Source of the DNA: Lysobacterales bacterium
Lineage (GTDB): Bacteria > Pseudomonadota > Gammaproteobacteria > Xanthomonadales > Ahniellaceae
Direction: 5' to 3'
DNA: 64,000 bases
Assembly: GCA_016703225.1 (NCBI GenBank)
Contig: JADJCM010000010.1
Location: 62,001 to 126,000 of the forward strand
The notes beneath the pieces were generated by a model. It did not search any database and had not been told where the DNA came from. It saw only the letters and a list, made by a program, of their open reading frames with translations. This document shows, piece after piece, positions 11,769-22,127 of this stretch. Numbering within the stretch: position 1 is the first letter of the stretch; each line of letters starts with the position of its first letter. The translations under genes and the position numbers were made by a program.

Positions 11769-12106
11769 GGGTTGCGTTCCTTCATTAGGTCGCGATAACG
11801 GGCGCGCGCGAGTTCGATATCGGTCTTGCGGGTGCGTTGTTCTTTCTTCTGGAAGCAATGCAGCACGAACACGGCTTCGGTCAGACGACAGATGTAGATC
11901 ACTCGGTACTCGCCAGACTCATCGTTGAGACGGATTTCCTCAACGCCGCGGCCAATGTCCGGCATCGGCTTGAAGTCAGATGGCACCAGTCCCTGCTGAA
12001 GGCGGTCCAGTTGGTGGCCGGCGCTTCTGCGCGCGGCCAGCGGAAAATCGCGCAACTCGATCAACGACGACCCGCGAAACTCCAAGCATTTGACCCTCGG
12101 TGTCAT
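11765..12106 (-). CDS. RelE/HigB-type toxin (phage Gp49-like family)
   Basis: 113 residues from the ATG at 12106. The fold signature is that of HigB-like mRNA interferases of the Gp49/DUF891 group: a basic N-terminus (FPLAARRSAGHQLDRLQQG), an EIRLND strand, then EYRVIYICR and LHCFQKKEQRT. It would cleave mRNA on the ribosome and be neutralised by the XRE protein encoded next. The upstream TTG at 12121 is rejected because a -10 hexamer lies between it and the ATG. The pair sits between hflD and acnA, away from any integrase. Confidence 0.85.
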   Translation of the reverse strand: MTPRVKCLEFRGSSLIELRDFPLAARRSAGHQLDRLQQGLVPSDFKPMPDIGRGVEEIRLNDESGEYRVIYICRLTEAVFVLHCFQKKEQRTRKTDIELARARYRDLMKERNP

Positions 12107-12112
12107 GGCTGA

Positions 12113-12141
12113 AACATACAAGTCTCAGTATGAGTTGCCAA
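12113..12141 (-). promoter_or_regulatory. Promoter of the HigBA-like operon (leaderless)
   Basis: On the minus strand TTGGCA (12136-12141) and TATGTT (12113-12118) are separated by 17 bases. The -10 ends exactly 6 bases before the toxin ATG, so transcription should start at or within one base of the start codon. Confidence 0.7.
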
Positions 12142-12148
12142 GTCCTGT

Positions 12149-12755
12149 TCAGCCGCCCCCCAAACTCCGCGCCATCACCAGCCATTTGCGGCGGCGCCAG
12201 AACAGGGCGCCAGCCGCTGCCGCCGACGTGGCGCCACATGGCGGCGGCGCGGATGGCGGCGAGGAGCAGGGCGCGGATCTGGTGGACGACGCGTTCTTGC
12301 TGCAGCAGATGCGGGACGCCGTGCACCATGACCCGCGGCTGCAGGTTGCTGACAGTCTGCAGGTAGGCGTCGGAGAGTCGGGCGAGCACGGTTTCGTGGC
12401 GATCGCCGAGGGCGCTGCGCGCTCGCTCGATGTCGGCGATGCGTTCGCGCAGTTCGCCGGCGAGCTTGGCGTGGGTCATCAGCCTGCGTTCCAGACGCAG
12501 CACGGTGATGCCCATGCGCATCACTGCATCGCCGGGGTTGCGGTCGAGGTGCTGGGCGGCGAGCTTCAGCCCGCTGCGCATGCGTGCCGGCGGGTACAGC
12601 GACTCTGCGTCGGGGCTGTCGATGGCAAAGATCGCAGCGAGCAGCGCTTCACCGTCCTCGGTATCGTAGCGGCCGGTCTCGGCCAGTTGCTGCACGCAGC
12701 CGAGCGCCTGGAACATCGCGGCGAAGGCGAGCACCTGCTCGCGATCACGATTCAT
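12149..12755 (-). CDS. hflD: High-frequency lysogenization protein HflD, apparent frameshift
   Basis: The ATG at 12755 has a GGAGGG site and overlaps the mnmA stop by 4 bases, as in the usual mnmA-hflD unit. Residues 1-180 match HflD (MNRDREQVLAFAAMFQALG, then the alpha-helical body). Near 12208-12213 the frame slips: the original frame runs on as nonsense into the toxin gene and ends at 11976. A change of one base restores ALFWRRRKWLVMARSLGGG and a stop at 12149, giving ~201 residues (the E. coli protein has 213). HflD is a peripheral inner-membrane protein first known for its effect on lambda CII. Whether the frameshift is real or an assembly error cannot be told here. Confidence 0.82.
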
Positions 12756-13858
12756 GCCAGCCCTCCGTAGCAAGCGTTGGTGGCTTCGATGACGGCTCCG
12801 CCAAGGCACTCGGCCCCGTCGTAGAACACCACCGACTGCCCCGACGTGACTGCCCGCTGCGGCTCGTCGAACACGACCGCAAGCCTGCCGTCTGCATGCA
12901 TTTCGACCGCACAGTCCTGGTCAGGTTGCCGGTAGCGGGTCTTGGCCGCGCTGCGGAACGCGGCGCCCGGGGCGGTCCCGGCCACCCAACTCGGCGAATG
13001 CGCGGTGATGCGTGTGGAAAACAACATCGGATGCTCCGTTCCCTGGACTGCGATCAGCACATTGCGCGCGAGGTCTTTGCCGACCACGAACCACGGCGCT
13101 TCGGAACAGCCGCGCACGCCGCCGATGCCGAGACCTTCGCGCTGGCCGATCGTGTAATAGCAGACCCCTTGGTGCTGGCCAATGGCTTGCCCCTCCGGCG
13201 TCTCGATCACACCTGGTTGCGCGGCGACATAACGCGACAGGAACTCGCGGAAGCGGCGCTCGCCGATGAAGCAGATGCCGGTCGAGTCCTTCTTGGCGAA
13301 GGTCGGCAGGCCGGCTTCGCGTGCAATGCGACGCACCTCGGGTTTGGGTAGATGACCGATCGGAAACAGCGTGCGCGACAGCGCGTGCTGGCCGATCAGG
13401 TGCAGGAAATAGCTCTGGTCCTTGTTCGGGTCGGCGCCGCGCAACAGGCGGTAGCGGCCATCGACAGCATCGACCTGGGCGTAGTGTCCGGTCGCGATGC
13501 GCTGTGCGCCGAGGTCCGCGGCGTGCTCGATGAAGGTCTTGAACTTGATCTCGCGGTTGCACAGCACGTCCGGATTTGGCGTGCGCCCGGCGCGGTACTC
13601 GGCGAGAAAGGTCTCGAACACGCCGTCCCAGTACTCGGCGGCGAAGTTGCGCGTGTGCAGGGGGATGCCGATCTGCTGGCACACGGCGGCGGCATCGCGC
13701 GCGTCCTGCTCGGCCGGACAGGCGCCGGAAGCATCGTCCTCCTCCCAATTCTTCATGAACATGCCGGCCACGTCGGCGCCACTGCGTGCAAGCAGCAGGG
13801 CGGTGACCGAGGAATCGACGCCGCCGGAAATACCGACGATGATGCGTTCGCCGCTCAC
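12752..13858 (-). CDS. mnmA: tRNA-specific 2-thiouridylase
   Basis: 368 residues from GTG 13858. It catalyses ATP-dependent 2-thiolation of U34 in tRNAs for Lys, Glu and Gln, taking sulfur from the Tus relay. Motifs: PP-loop GISGGVDSS (9-17), the catalytic cysteine pair C100 (PDVLCNRE) and C196 (STGICFIGE), and the LHLIGQ region. The GTG start is chosen because it overlaps the Nudix stop (GTGA) and gives the normal length; a long open frame continues upstream but without homology. Its stop overlaps hflD by 4 bases, so nudJ, mnmA and hflD form a translationally coupled operon like that of E. coli. Confidence 0.95.
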   Translation of the reverse strand: MSGERIIVGISGGVDSSVTALLLARSGADVAGMFMKNWEEDDASGACPAEQDARDAAAVCQQIGIPLHTRNFAAEYWDGVFETFLAEYRAGRTPNPDVLCNREIKFKTFIEHAADLGAQRIATGHYAQVDAVDGRYRLLRGADPNKDQSYFLHLIGQHALSRTLFPIGHLPKPEVRRIAREAGLPTFAKKDSTGICFIGERRFREFLSRYVAAQPGVIETPEGQAIGQHQGVCYYTIGQREGLGIGGVRGCSEAPWFVVGKDLARNVLIAVQGTEHPMLFSTRITAHSPSWVAGTAPGAAFRSAAKTRYRQPDQDCAVEMHADGRLAVVFDEPQRAVTSGQSVVFYDGAECLGGAVIEATNACYGGLA

Positions 13859-14337
13859 GCCGTGACGATCCTGAGGCCATGGCCATCGATCAGGTTCAGG
13901 CGATCGAGTGGCGCCACGCCGCGCTCGATGTAGTCGTGCAGGCAGTGCCGCACCAGCGGGCTGCGACTCGGCACCGGGTGCGCAGCCAGCGCCTCGGCGC
14001 TCAGCCACACCGCACGTTCGATGCCTTCGTCGAGGGCGCGGCTGTTGTGGTGCGCAATCGGTCGCGCCGCCAGCGCCACGCGCAGGAAGCTCATGCCATC
14101 GTGCGGACTGGTCCACTGATAGACGCCGACCAGCCCGATCGGTTCGATCTGCCATGCCGTCTCTTCCAGGGTCTCGCGCACCGTCGCCGCCAGCAAGGAC
14201 TCGCCGTCCTCCAGATGTCCCGCCGGCTGGTTCAGCACCAGCGCGCCGCGCACCCATTCCTCGACGAACAGGAAGCGGCCGTCGCGCTCGACCAACGCGG
14301 CCACGGTGACATCGGGTTTCCAGGTGGTTGCGGACAT
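13855..14337 (-). CDS. nudJ: Nudix phosphohydrolase NudJ-like
   Basis: 160 residues with a complete Nudix box: G40-x5-E46-x7-R54-E55-x2-E58-E59. NudJ hydrolyses HMP-PP and nucleoside di/triphosphates. The assignment rests on the box, the length and the position immediately before mnmA, where nudJ also lies in E. coli. The first gene of the operon; a TAGAAT hexamer at 14363-14368 on the minus strand lies about 26 bases before the ATG and is a plausible -10. Confidence 0.85.
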   Translation of the reverse strand: MSATTWKPDVTVAALVERDGRFLFVEEWVRGALVLNQPAGHLEDGESLLAATVRETLEETAWQIEPIGLVGVYQWTSPHDGMSFLRVALAARPIAHHNSRALDEGIERAVWLSAEALAAHPVPSRSPLVRHCLHDYIERGVAPLDRLNLIDGHGLRIVTA

Positions 14338-14451
14338 GGCGTGGGGCTGAATGGATCGCGCATTCTAGCCGAGCCCAAGCGGCTGCAGCTTGATCGATCC
14401 GGATCCGTGCCCATGTTGCGTTCGGGCCGCGGCGGCGACACGGCCGCGGCT

Positions 14452-14457
14452 TATACT
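14452..14457 (+). promoter_or_regulatory. -10 hexamer of clpS (leaderless)
   Basis: TATACT ends 6 bases before the clpS ATG. There is no Shine-Dalgarno sequence. I see no good -35 at 16-18 bases, so only the -10 is called. Confidence 0.55.
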
Positions 14458-14463
14458 CCGGCC

Positions 14464-14808
14464 ATGAGCTTCGAGATCCAGTGCATGACGTCTTCGCCCA
14501 CCGAAACCGACCGCGAACAGGGCACGGTCGTGGAGGAGGCGCGCCCGGAGTTGGCCAAGCCGCCGATGTACCAGGTGGCGCTGTTGAACGACGATTACAC
14601 GCCGATGGATTTCGTGGTGTCGGTATTGCAAATTTTCTTCCAGATGGACCTCGCGCGCGCGACGCAGGTGATGCTTCACGTGCACACTCGCGGTAAGGGC
14701 GTTTGCGGCGTGTTCACCCGGGAAGTGGCAGAAAGCAAGGTGACGCAAGTCAACGAGTTTTCCCGCAGCCATCAGCACCCGCTGATGTGCACGATGGAAA
14801 AACTCTGA
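14464..14808 (+). CDS. clpS: ATP-dependent Clp protease adaptor ClpS
   Basis: 114 residues. ClpS delivers N-degron substrates to ClpAP. The core is complete: PPMYQVALLNDDYTPMDFVV, then the hydrophobic LQIFFQM and HxHTRGKG segment, and ending MEKL. The ATG 14464 is used; an internal ATG at 14485 would also give a complete core. No Shine-Dalgarno sequence is visible, and a TATACT hexamer is placed so that transcription would start at the ATG. clpA starts 10 bases downstream, so the two form the usual clpS-clpA pair. Confidence 0.95.
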   Translation: MSFEIQCMTSSPTETDREQGTVVEEARPELAKPPMYQVALLNDDYTPMDFVVSVLQIFFQMDLARATQVMLHVHTRGKGVCGVFTREVAESKVTQVNEFSRSHQHPLMCTMEKL

Positions 14809-14818
14809 GGAGTCGGAC

Positions 14819-17113
<2,295 letters not shown>

Positions 17114-17138
17114 CCCGCCCATCCGCGCAGTCACCGTT

Positions 17139-17157
17139 TGTGAAAATCGTTTTCACA
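17139..17157. promoter_or_regulatory. Perfect 19-bp palindrome upstream of the di-heme gene
   Basis: TGTGAAAA-TCG-TTTTCACA has 8-base arms and a 3-base centre, 42 bases before the ATG at 17200. It is a probable operator. Its inner 15 bases match the Fur 7-1-7 pattern at 11-12 positions; CRP is unlikely because the half-sites are 9 rather than 6 bases apart. Confidence 0.55.
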
Positions 17158-17199
17158 GCCGAACCGGGATCCTCAGCCTTCTCTTGAAGGAGGGGATCC

Positions 17200-18705
17200 A
17201 TGCGACATCTCGTACAAGCAAACCGGAACGCGCATCAAGCTCGGCTGGCGGCACTGATCGGCCTGGCGTTCGTCGGGCCGGCGTTGGCCATTGGCGATGG
17301 ACCGGTGCTCAGCACGCACCTCGATCAATCCAGGATCGAACACGGACAGGTCGATTTCCAGGAAGTGTTCGACCATGGCCACGGTCTTTTCGTCGCCAAG
17401 TTCAACACCCACGACGGCCAGAGCCGGCCCGCGACCACCGGCGGCGGCGCTGCGCGCGTACCCGGATCTGCCCCCCGGTTCATCCGCACCTCGGCACCGG
17501 ACGCGAATTCCTGCGCCGGTTGCCACAATGATCCCTTCGTCGGCGCTGCCGGCGACATCGTTGCCAATGTCTTCGTGCTGGCGCAAACGCTGGACCCGGT
17601 CACCGAGTCGGTTTCGCCGAACCAGAGCAACGAGCGCAATACGCTCGGCATGCAGGGCTCGGGCGCGATCGAGATGCTCGCCCGCGAGATGACCGTCGAG
17701 ATCCAGGCGCAGCGCAGCAGCGCCATCGCCCTGGCGGCCCAGACTGGCCAGAACGTCACGCGCGCGCTTGCGAGCAAGAACGTCCGCTTCGGTTCGCTGG
17801 TCGCCAAGCCCGACGGCAGTGTCGACACCACCGGCGTCGCTGGCGTCAATGCCGACTTGATCATCCGCCCCTTCCACCAGAAGGGCGCGGTGATTTCGCT
17901 GCGCGAGTTCACCAACAACGCCATGAACCATCACCATGGCATGCAGTCGGAGGAGCGCTTCGGGCCAGCGCGCACCGGCAGCAACGACTTCGATCAGGAT
18001 GGCGTCGCGAGCGAACTCAGCGTCGGTGACATCACCGCCGCCACCATCTACCAGGCGGCCCTGGCCACGCCGGGCCAGGTGCTGCCGGATGACGTGCCGT
18101 CGTTGCGCGCCATCATCCGCGGCGAACAGACCTTCAGCGGCGTCGGCTGTTCGGGTTGCCACGTGCCGGAGATGCAACTCGACTCGCGCTACTTCGATGA
18201 ACCCAATCCGTTCAATCCATCCGGAAACCTCGCGCCTGGCGACGTGACCGGAATCTTCCGTTTCGACCTCAGCAGCGAAGGCGAGCTTCCGCGCCTGGAA
18301 GCGACACCGGATGGCGGGGCGATCGTGCGTGCCTACACGGATCTGAAGCGCCACAACCTATGCGACGCCGAGATCCGTCACTTCTGCAACGAACTCGTTG
18401 TTCAGGGCGGCATTCCCACCGAATCGTTCCTGACGCGCAAGCTCTGGGACGTCGGCAATTCCGCTCCCTACGGCCACCGGGGCGACTTGACCACGATCAC
18501 AGAAGCCATTCTCGCGCACGGTGGCGAAGGTCGCGCCGCGCGCAACGCTTTCGCTGCACTTGCCAGGCCGCGGCAGGACGAGGTCGTGGAGTTTCTGAAG
18601 TCCTTGCAGATGCTGCCGCCAGGCACACCTGCTCTGATCGTCGACAAGCGCATGCAGCCGGTGGACAAGGCGTTGGTGCGCGATCGCGATCGACCGTCGC
18701 GCTGA
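17200..18705 (+). CDS. Di-heme oxidoreductase (DUF1111 / putative peroxidase family)
   Basis: 501 residues with a Sec signal peptide (LAALIGLAFVGPALAIG). Two c-type heme sites are clear: CAGCH at 105-109 and CSGCH at 317-321. The family is the di-heme cytochrome c oxidoreductase/peroxidase-like COG3488 group, periplasmic and often linked to metal or peroxide handling. Shine-Dalgarno AGGAGGGG precedes the ATG by 5-6 bases. A palindrome at 17139 and the terminator at 18739 frame a single-gene unit. No neighbour is a TonB receptor or imelysin, the usual partners, so the physiological substrate cannot be inferred. Confidence 0.85.
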   Translation: MRHLVQANRNAHQARLAALIGLAFVGPALAIGDGPVLSTHLDQSRIEHGQVDFQEVFDHGHGLFVAKFNTHDGQSRPATTGGGAARVPGSAPRFIRTSAPDANSCAGCHNDPFVGAAGDIVANVFVLAQTLDPVTESVSPNQSNERNTLGMQGSGAIEMLAREMTVEIQAQRSSAIALAAQTGQNVTRALASKNVRFGSLVAKPDGSVDTTGVAGVNADLIIRPFHQKGAVISLREFTNNAMNHHHGMQSEERFGPARTGSNDFDQDGVASELSVGDITAATIYQAALATPGQVLPDDVPSLRAIIRGEQTFSGVGCSGCHVPEMQLDSRYFDEPNPFNPSGNLAPGDVTGIFRFDLSSEGELPRLEATPDGGAIVRAYTDLKRHNLCDAEIRHFCNELVVQGGIPTESFLTRKLWDVGNSAPYGHRGDLTTITEAILAHGGEGRAARNAFAALARPRQDEVVEFLKSLQMLPPGTPALIVDKRMQPVDKALVRDRDRPSR

Positions 18706-18738
18706 TCGCCACTCCCTGAGGTTCGGGTCCGCCAATGA

Positions 18739-18766
18739 AAAACGCCGCGAGTGATCGCGGCGTTTT
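18739..18766. terminator. Bidirectional intrinsic terminator
   Basis: AAAACGCCGCG and CGCGGCGTTTT form an 11-base stem around a 6-base loop, lying between the convergent di-heme gene and infA. The terminal A/T runs make it effective in both directions. Confidence 0.88.
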
Positions 18767-18787
18767 GCTACTCGGTGCAGGCAGGCA

Positions 18788-19006
18788 TCACTTCATGCGG
18801 TAGGTGATGCGGCCCTTGGTGAGGTCGTAGGGGGTCATTTCGACCTTGACCTTGTCGCCGGTGAGAATGCGGATGTAGTTCTTGCGCATGCGTCCGGAGA
18901 TGTGTGCCGTGATGATGTGGCCGTTGTCGAGTTTGACGCGGAACATCGTGTTCGGCAGCGTCTCGGCAACCGTGCCTTCCATCTCGATCTGATCGTCTTT
19001 GGACAT
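18788..19006 (-). CDS. infA: Translation initiation factor IF-1
   Basis: 72 residues, complete and conserved (MSKDDQIEMEGTVAETLPN to RITYRMK). It is the OB-fold factor that binds the 30S A site. The placement after clpA and before aat is usual. A strong promoter lies at 19043-19070 and the bidirectional terminator at 18739. The GGGAA Shine-Dalgarno sits before the ATG. Confidence 0.98.
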   Translation of the reverse strand: MSKDDQIEMEGTVAETLPNTMFRVKLDNGHIITAHISGRMRKNYIRILTGDKVKVEMTPYDLTKGRITYRMK

Positions 19007-19042
19007 GCGTTCCCGCGGAAAAAGGGGTTCTAAGGGGCGCGG

Positions 19043-19070
19043 ATTCTGACACGGAAGCCCCGAGTGTCAA
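19043..19070 (-). promoter_or_regulatory. infA promoter
   Basis: A consensus TTGACA (19065-19070) is separated by 16 bases from CAGAAT (19043-19048) on the minus strand. The predicted leader to infA is about 30 bases. Confidence 0.65.
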
Positions 19071-19082
19071 CGCTTGCGTCGT

Positions 19083-19811
19083 TCAGAGAGTCAGTTCCGA
19101 CGTGGACCTGAGGCCGAATTCGACCGTCCAGCGCGGGTTTGCGGGGGGCTGCGTGCCGTGCTGCGAGAGTCCCGCAACGAAATCCGTGCGCGCCATCGTG
19201 TGCGCGCCGAGCCGCGTCAGATGACCGGATTCGACCTGGCCGTCGAGCCAGACGAAGCCGGCGGTGCGCAGCCACGCGGCGAGTGCGAACAGCGCCAGCT
19301 TGGAAGCGTTGGGACGGCGCGAGAACATCGACTCGCCGCAAAACACCCGGCCGATGGCAATGCCATAGAGGCCGCCGACCAGATCCCCGCCGTCGTGCAC
19401 GGCGATGCAGTGCGCGTGTCCGAGTTCGTGCAGTTGCAGGTAGGCGTCGCGCATTGCCGCGGTGATCCAGGTTCCCTCGGCGTAGCTGCGCGGTGCAGCG
19501 CAAGCATCGATCACGGAGACGAAGTCGCGGTCGATGCGCAGGGTCCATGGGCAGGACCGTGCGAAGCGGCGAAAACGCGCGTTCGCGCGTGTGCTTGCGA
19601 GGTCGAACACCGCGCGCGGGTCGGGCGACCACCACAGGATCGGTTCGCCATCGTTGAACCAGGGAAAGATGCCGTTGCGATAGGCGAGCAGCAGGCGTTC
19701 CGGGCTGAGGTCGCCGCCGGCGCAAAGCAGGCCGTTGGGCTCGTCCAACGCCTGTTCGACCGGCGGAAACGGCAGCAGCGGCGCGCGCGGCAGGATCGGG
19801 ATGCGGATCAT
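19083..19811 (-). CDS. aat: Leucyl/phenylalanyl-tRNA-protein transferase
   Basis: 242 residues from the ATG at 19811. Aat attaches Leu or Phe to N-terminal Arg/Lys, creating the N-degrons that ClpS recognises, so its proximity to clpS-clpA makes functional sense. Motifs: GIFPWFNDGEPILWWSPDPR, the YAEGTWITAAM segment, GGLYGIAIGRVFCGESMFS and LDGQVESGHL. The longer upstream frame is rejected because a CATACT -10 lies 6 bases before this ATG. No Shine-Dalgarno is visible, which agrees with a leaderless transcript. Confidence 0.95.
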   Translation of the reverse strand: MIRIPILPRAPLLPFPPVEQALDEPNGLLCAGGDLSPERLLLAYRNGIFPWFNDGEPILWWSPDPRAVFDLASTRANARFRRFARSCPWTLRIDRDFVSVIDACAAPRSYAEGTWITAAMRDAYLQLHELGHAHCIAVHDGGDLVGGLYGIAIGRVFCGESMFSRRPNASKLALFALAAWLRTAGFVWLDGQVESGHLTRLGAHTMARTDFVAGLSQHGTQPPANPRWTVEFGLRSTSELTL

Positions 19812-19817
19812 GGTCCA

Positions 19818-19823
19818 AGTATG
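19818..19823 (-). promoter_or_regulatory. -10 hexamer of aat (leaderless)
   Basis: CATACT on the minus strand ends 6 bases before the aat ATG. No convincing -35 is visible. Confidence 0.45.
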
Positions 19824-19858
19824 TCGCAGCGTGGCGGTTCGGGCTCGCGGAGGAAAAA

Positions 19859-19928
19859 CGTCCGGCTGAAGCCGAACCCACAAGAGCACGGACGCTTTCG
19901 CTCCTGTGGGTCCGGCTTCAGCCGGACG
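19859..19928. repeat. REP-like inverted repeat pair
   Basis: Left arm 19859-19882 and right arm 19905-19928 are 24-base inverted copies (one mismatch region in the middle) around a 22-base spacer; each arm holds a CCGGCTGAAGCCG palindrome. The right arm overlaps the last codons and stop of the COG3146 gene. Confidence 0.75.
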
Positions 19929-21063
19929 CTTTCGCGGCTCGGTGCTCGCCGTACGGCGAGTGCTTCATGACCATCTCGCGATAGCGCTCCAGCTGCACCG
20001 CCTCGCGCCGCAGGTAGTCGGCAATCGCGGCGCGGAATCCGGGGTGGGCGAAGTAATGCCGCGAATGCGTGCGTACCGGCAGGAAGCCGCGCGCGATCTT
20101 ATGTTCGCCGCCGGCGCCTGGCTCGAAGTGCTGCAGCCGCTGCGCGATCGCATGTTCGATTCCCTGGTAGTAGCAGGTCTCGAAGTGCAGTCCCGGGGCA
20201 TCCTCGATGCAGCCCCAGTAGCGGCCGTACAGCGTGGTCGAGTCCTGCAGCAGAAACGCGCACGCGAGTGGTTCGTCGCGGCGATAGCCGATGACTGCGA
20301 GCGTCTGCTGCGGCAACGCTGCGCAGATTCGTGCGAAGAACGCCGGCGTCAGCGCCGCGGTGTTGCCCTTGTCGGCAAAGGTCCGTGCATAGCAGCGGTG
20401 CAGGAAATCGAGCAGGGGCGGGTCGATCTGGTGGCCCTGTCGGCGCTCGAAGCGCCAGCCTTCGCGCACGAGCCGCGCTCGCTCCTGGCGGATGTTCTTG
20501 CGCTTCTTTGCCTCAAGCGCCGCGAGAAAATCGGCGAAGTCGCGATAGCCGCGGTTGTGCCAGTGGAACTGCCAGTCAAAGCGCGGCAGCCAGTCGTCGG
20601 CGAACGCCGCGCATTCGGACTCGGGCAGGAAGTTCACATGCGCTGATGACCAGCGGCGCTCGTGCACGTCCGCAGCCAATGCATCGACCAGTGCGCGGCG
20701 GTCGTCTGCGCCGTGCGCCAGCAGCCTCGGTCCGCTGACCGGCGAGTAGGGCACCGCCACCAGGCGCTTCGGGTAGTAGTCGCCAAGACTGCGCTCGTAA
20801 GCGTCGGCAATGGCGAAGTCGAACACGAACTCGCCGTGCGAATTGGCCTTGCGCCAGGTCGGAGCGGCGGCGACCAGTTCGTCGCCGCGCCACAGCGTCA
20901 GGTGTTCGGCGCACCAGCCCAGTTCACGGCGCAGGCTGCCGCTTTGTTCGATGGCATCGAGGAATGCGTGCGCGACGAAGGGATGGTCGTCGCCGCGCAG
21001 TGCGTCCCAGTGCGCTGCCGGCACGGCTGCGATGCGATCGAGCCAGCGCGCGGCGATGGTCAC
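19918..21063 (-). CDS. COG3146 (DUF482) acyltransferase-like protein
   Basis: 381 residues from GTG 21063, six bases after trxB's stop. The family is the FemAB/GNAT-like COG3146 group of unknown role. Motifs include RLVAVPYSPVSGPR, the AHVNFLP strand, KKRKNIRQERA and the substrate-pocket region GRYWGC with CYYQGIEHAI. The last codons and the stop codon are contributed by a REP-like repeat, so the C-terminal tail (KASG) may not be ancestral. It is probably co-transcribed after trxB, but no functional link is evident. Confidence 0.82.
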   Translation of the reverse strand: MTIAARWLDRIAAVPAAHWDALRGDDHPFVAHAFLDAIEQSGSLRRELGWCAEHLTLWRGDELVAAAPTWRKANSHGEFVFDFAIADAYERSLGDYYPKRLVAVPYSPVSGPRLLAHGADDRRALVDALAADVHERRWSSAHVNFLPESECAAFADDWLPRFDWQFHWHNRGYRDFADFLAALEAKKRKNIRQERARLVREGWRFERRQGHQIDPPLLDFLHRCYARTFADKGNTAALTPAFFARICAALPQQTLAVIGYRRDEPLACAFLLQDSTTLYGRYWGCIEDAPGLHFETCYYQGIEHAIAQRLQHFEPGAGGEHKIARGFLPVRTHSRHYFAHPGFRAAIADYLRREAVQLERYREMVMKHSPYGEHRAAKASG

Positions 21064-21069
21064 CTCAAG

Positions 21070-22029
21070 TCAGCCCTGGGCGACGTGGTCCAGGTACTTC
21101 TCGGCATCGAGCGCGGCCATGCAGCCGAAGCCGGCCGAGGTGATGGCCTGGCGATAGACCTGGTCGGCGACGTCGCCAGCGGCGAACACGCCGGGAATGC
21201 TGGTGGCGGTGGCGCCGCCTTCGAGGCCGGTGCGGATGCGGAGATAGCCGTTGCGCATCTCCAGCTGGCCATCGAACAGCTGCGTGTTCGGCGAATGCCC
21301 GATCGCGATGAACACGCCCATCAGCGGGATTTCGCGGGTGGCGCTGGTGTCGACATGGCGCACGCGCATGCCGGTGACGCCAGATTCGTCGCCGAGCACC
21401 TCGTCCAGCGTGTGCTCGAGCACCAGTTCGATCTTGCCGGCCGCGACCTTCTCGTGCAGCTTGTCGATCATGATCTTCTCGGCCTTGAAGCTGGCGCGGC
21501 GGTGCACCAGCGAGACCTTGCGGCAGATGTTCGACAGGTACAGGGCTTCCTCGACCGCGGTGTTGCCACCGCCGATCACGGCCACGTCCTGGTCACGGTA
21601 GAAGAAGCCGTCGCAAGTCGCGCAGGCCGACACGCCCTTGCCCTTGAACGCTTCCTCGGAGGGCAGGCCGAGGTACTTCGCGGTCGCACCGGTGGCGATG
21701 ATCAGCGCATCGGCGGTGTACTCGGCGTTGTCGCCGACCAGCCGGAACGGCCGCGCGCCCAGTTCCGCTGTGTGAATGTGGTCGAACACGATCTCGGTGC
21801 CGAAGCGCTCGGCATGCGCCTGCATGCGCGCCATCAGGTCCGGGCCCATCAGTCCGTGGGCATCGCCGGGCCAATTGTCGACCTCGGTGGTGGTCATCAG
21901 CTGGCCGCCCTGGGCAATGCCGGTGATCAGCACGGGCTTGAGGTTGGCGCGCGCGGCATAGACCGCCGCAGTGTAGCCGGCCGGACCGGAGCCGAGGATC
22001 AGCAGGCGGCTGTGCTTGGATGCGCTCAT
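21070..22029 (-). CDS. trxB: Thioredoxin reductase (NADPH)
   Basis: 319 residues. It reduces thioredoxin with NADPH. FAD-binding GSGPAGYTAAVYAAR near residue 13, redox CATC at 136-139, NADPH site GGGNTAVEEALYL and the FAD-binding GVFAAGDV. The ATG at 22029 has GGA seven bases before it. It is divergent from ftsK and leads a two-gene unit with the COG3146 gene. Confidence 0.97.
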   Translation of the reverse strand: MSASKHSRLLILGSGPAGYTAAVYAARANLKPVLITGIAQGGQLMTTTEVDNWPGDAHGLMGPDLMARMQAHAERFGTEIVFDHIHTAELGARPFRLVGDNAEYTADALIIATGATAKYLGLPSEEAFKGKGVSACATCDGFFYRDQDVAVIGGGNTAVEEALYLSNICRKVSLVHRRASFKAEKIMIDKLHEKVAAGKIELVLEHTLDEVLGDESGVTGMRVRHVDTSATREIPLMGVFIAIGHSPNTQLFDGQLEMRNGYLRIRTGLEGGATATSIPGVFAAGDVADQVYRQAITSAGFGCMAALDAEKYLDHVAQG

Positions 22030-22127
22030 GTATGATTCCGTTGTGATTTTGCAGGTGCCGGCGTTCGGCGCGGAACGCGCAGCATGCGGGCGCAGGGCAT
22101 CGATATCAAGCCTCGGTTCGCCGCCGC

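Noticed and set aside
11976..12148. C-terminal extension of hflD to 11976
   Set aside because: It is in a frame with no homology and overlaps the HigB-like toxin gene; a one-base correction restores the normal end at 12149.
17139..17157. CRP-binding site
   Set aside because: The TGTGA/TCACA half-sites are 9 bases apart instead of 6.
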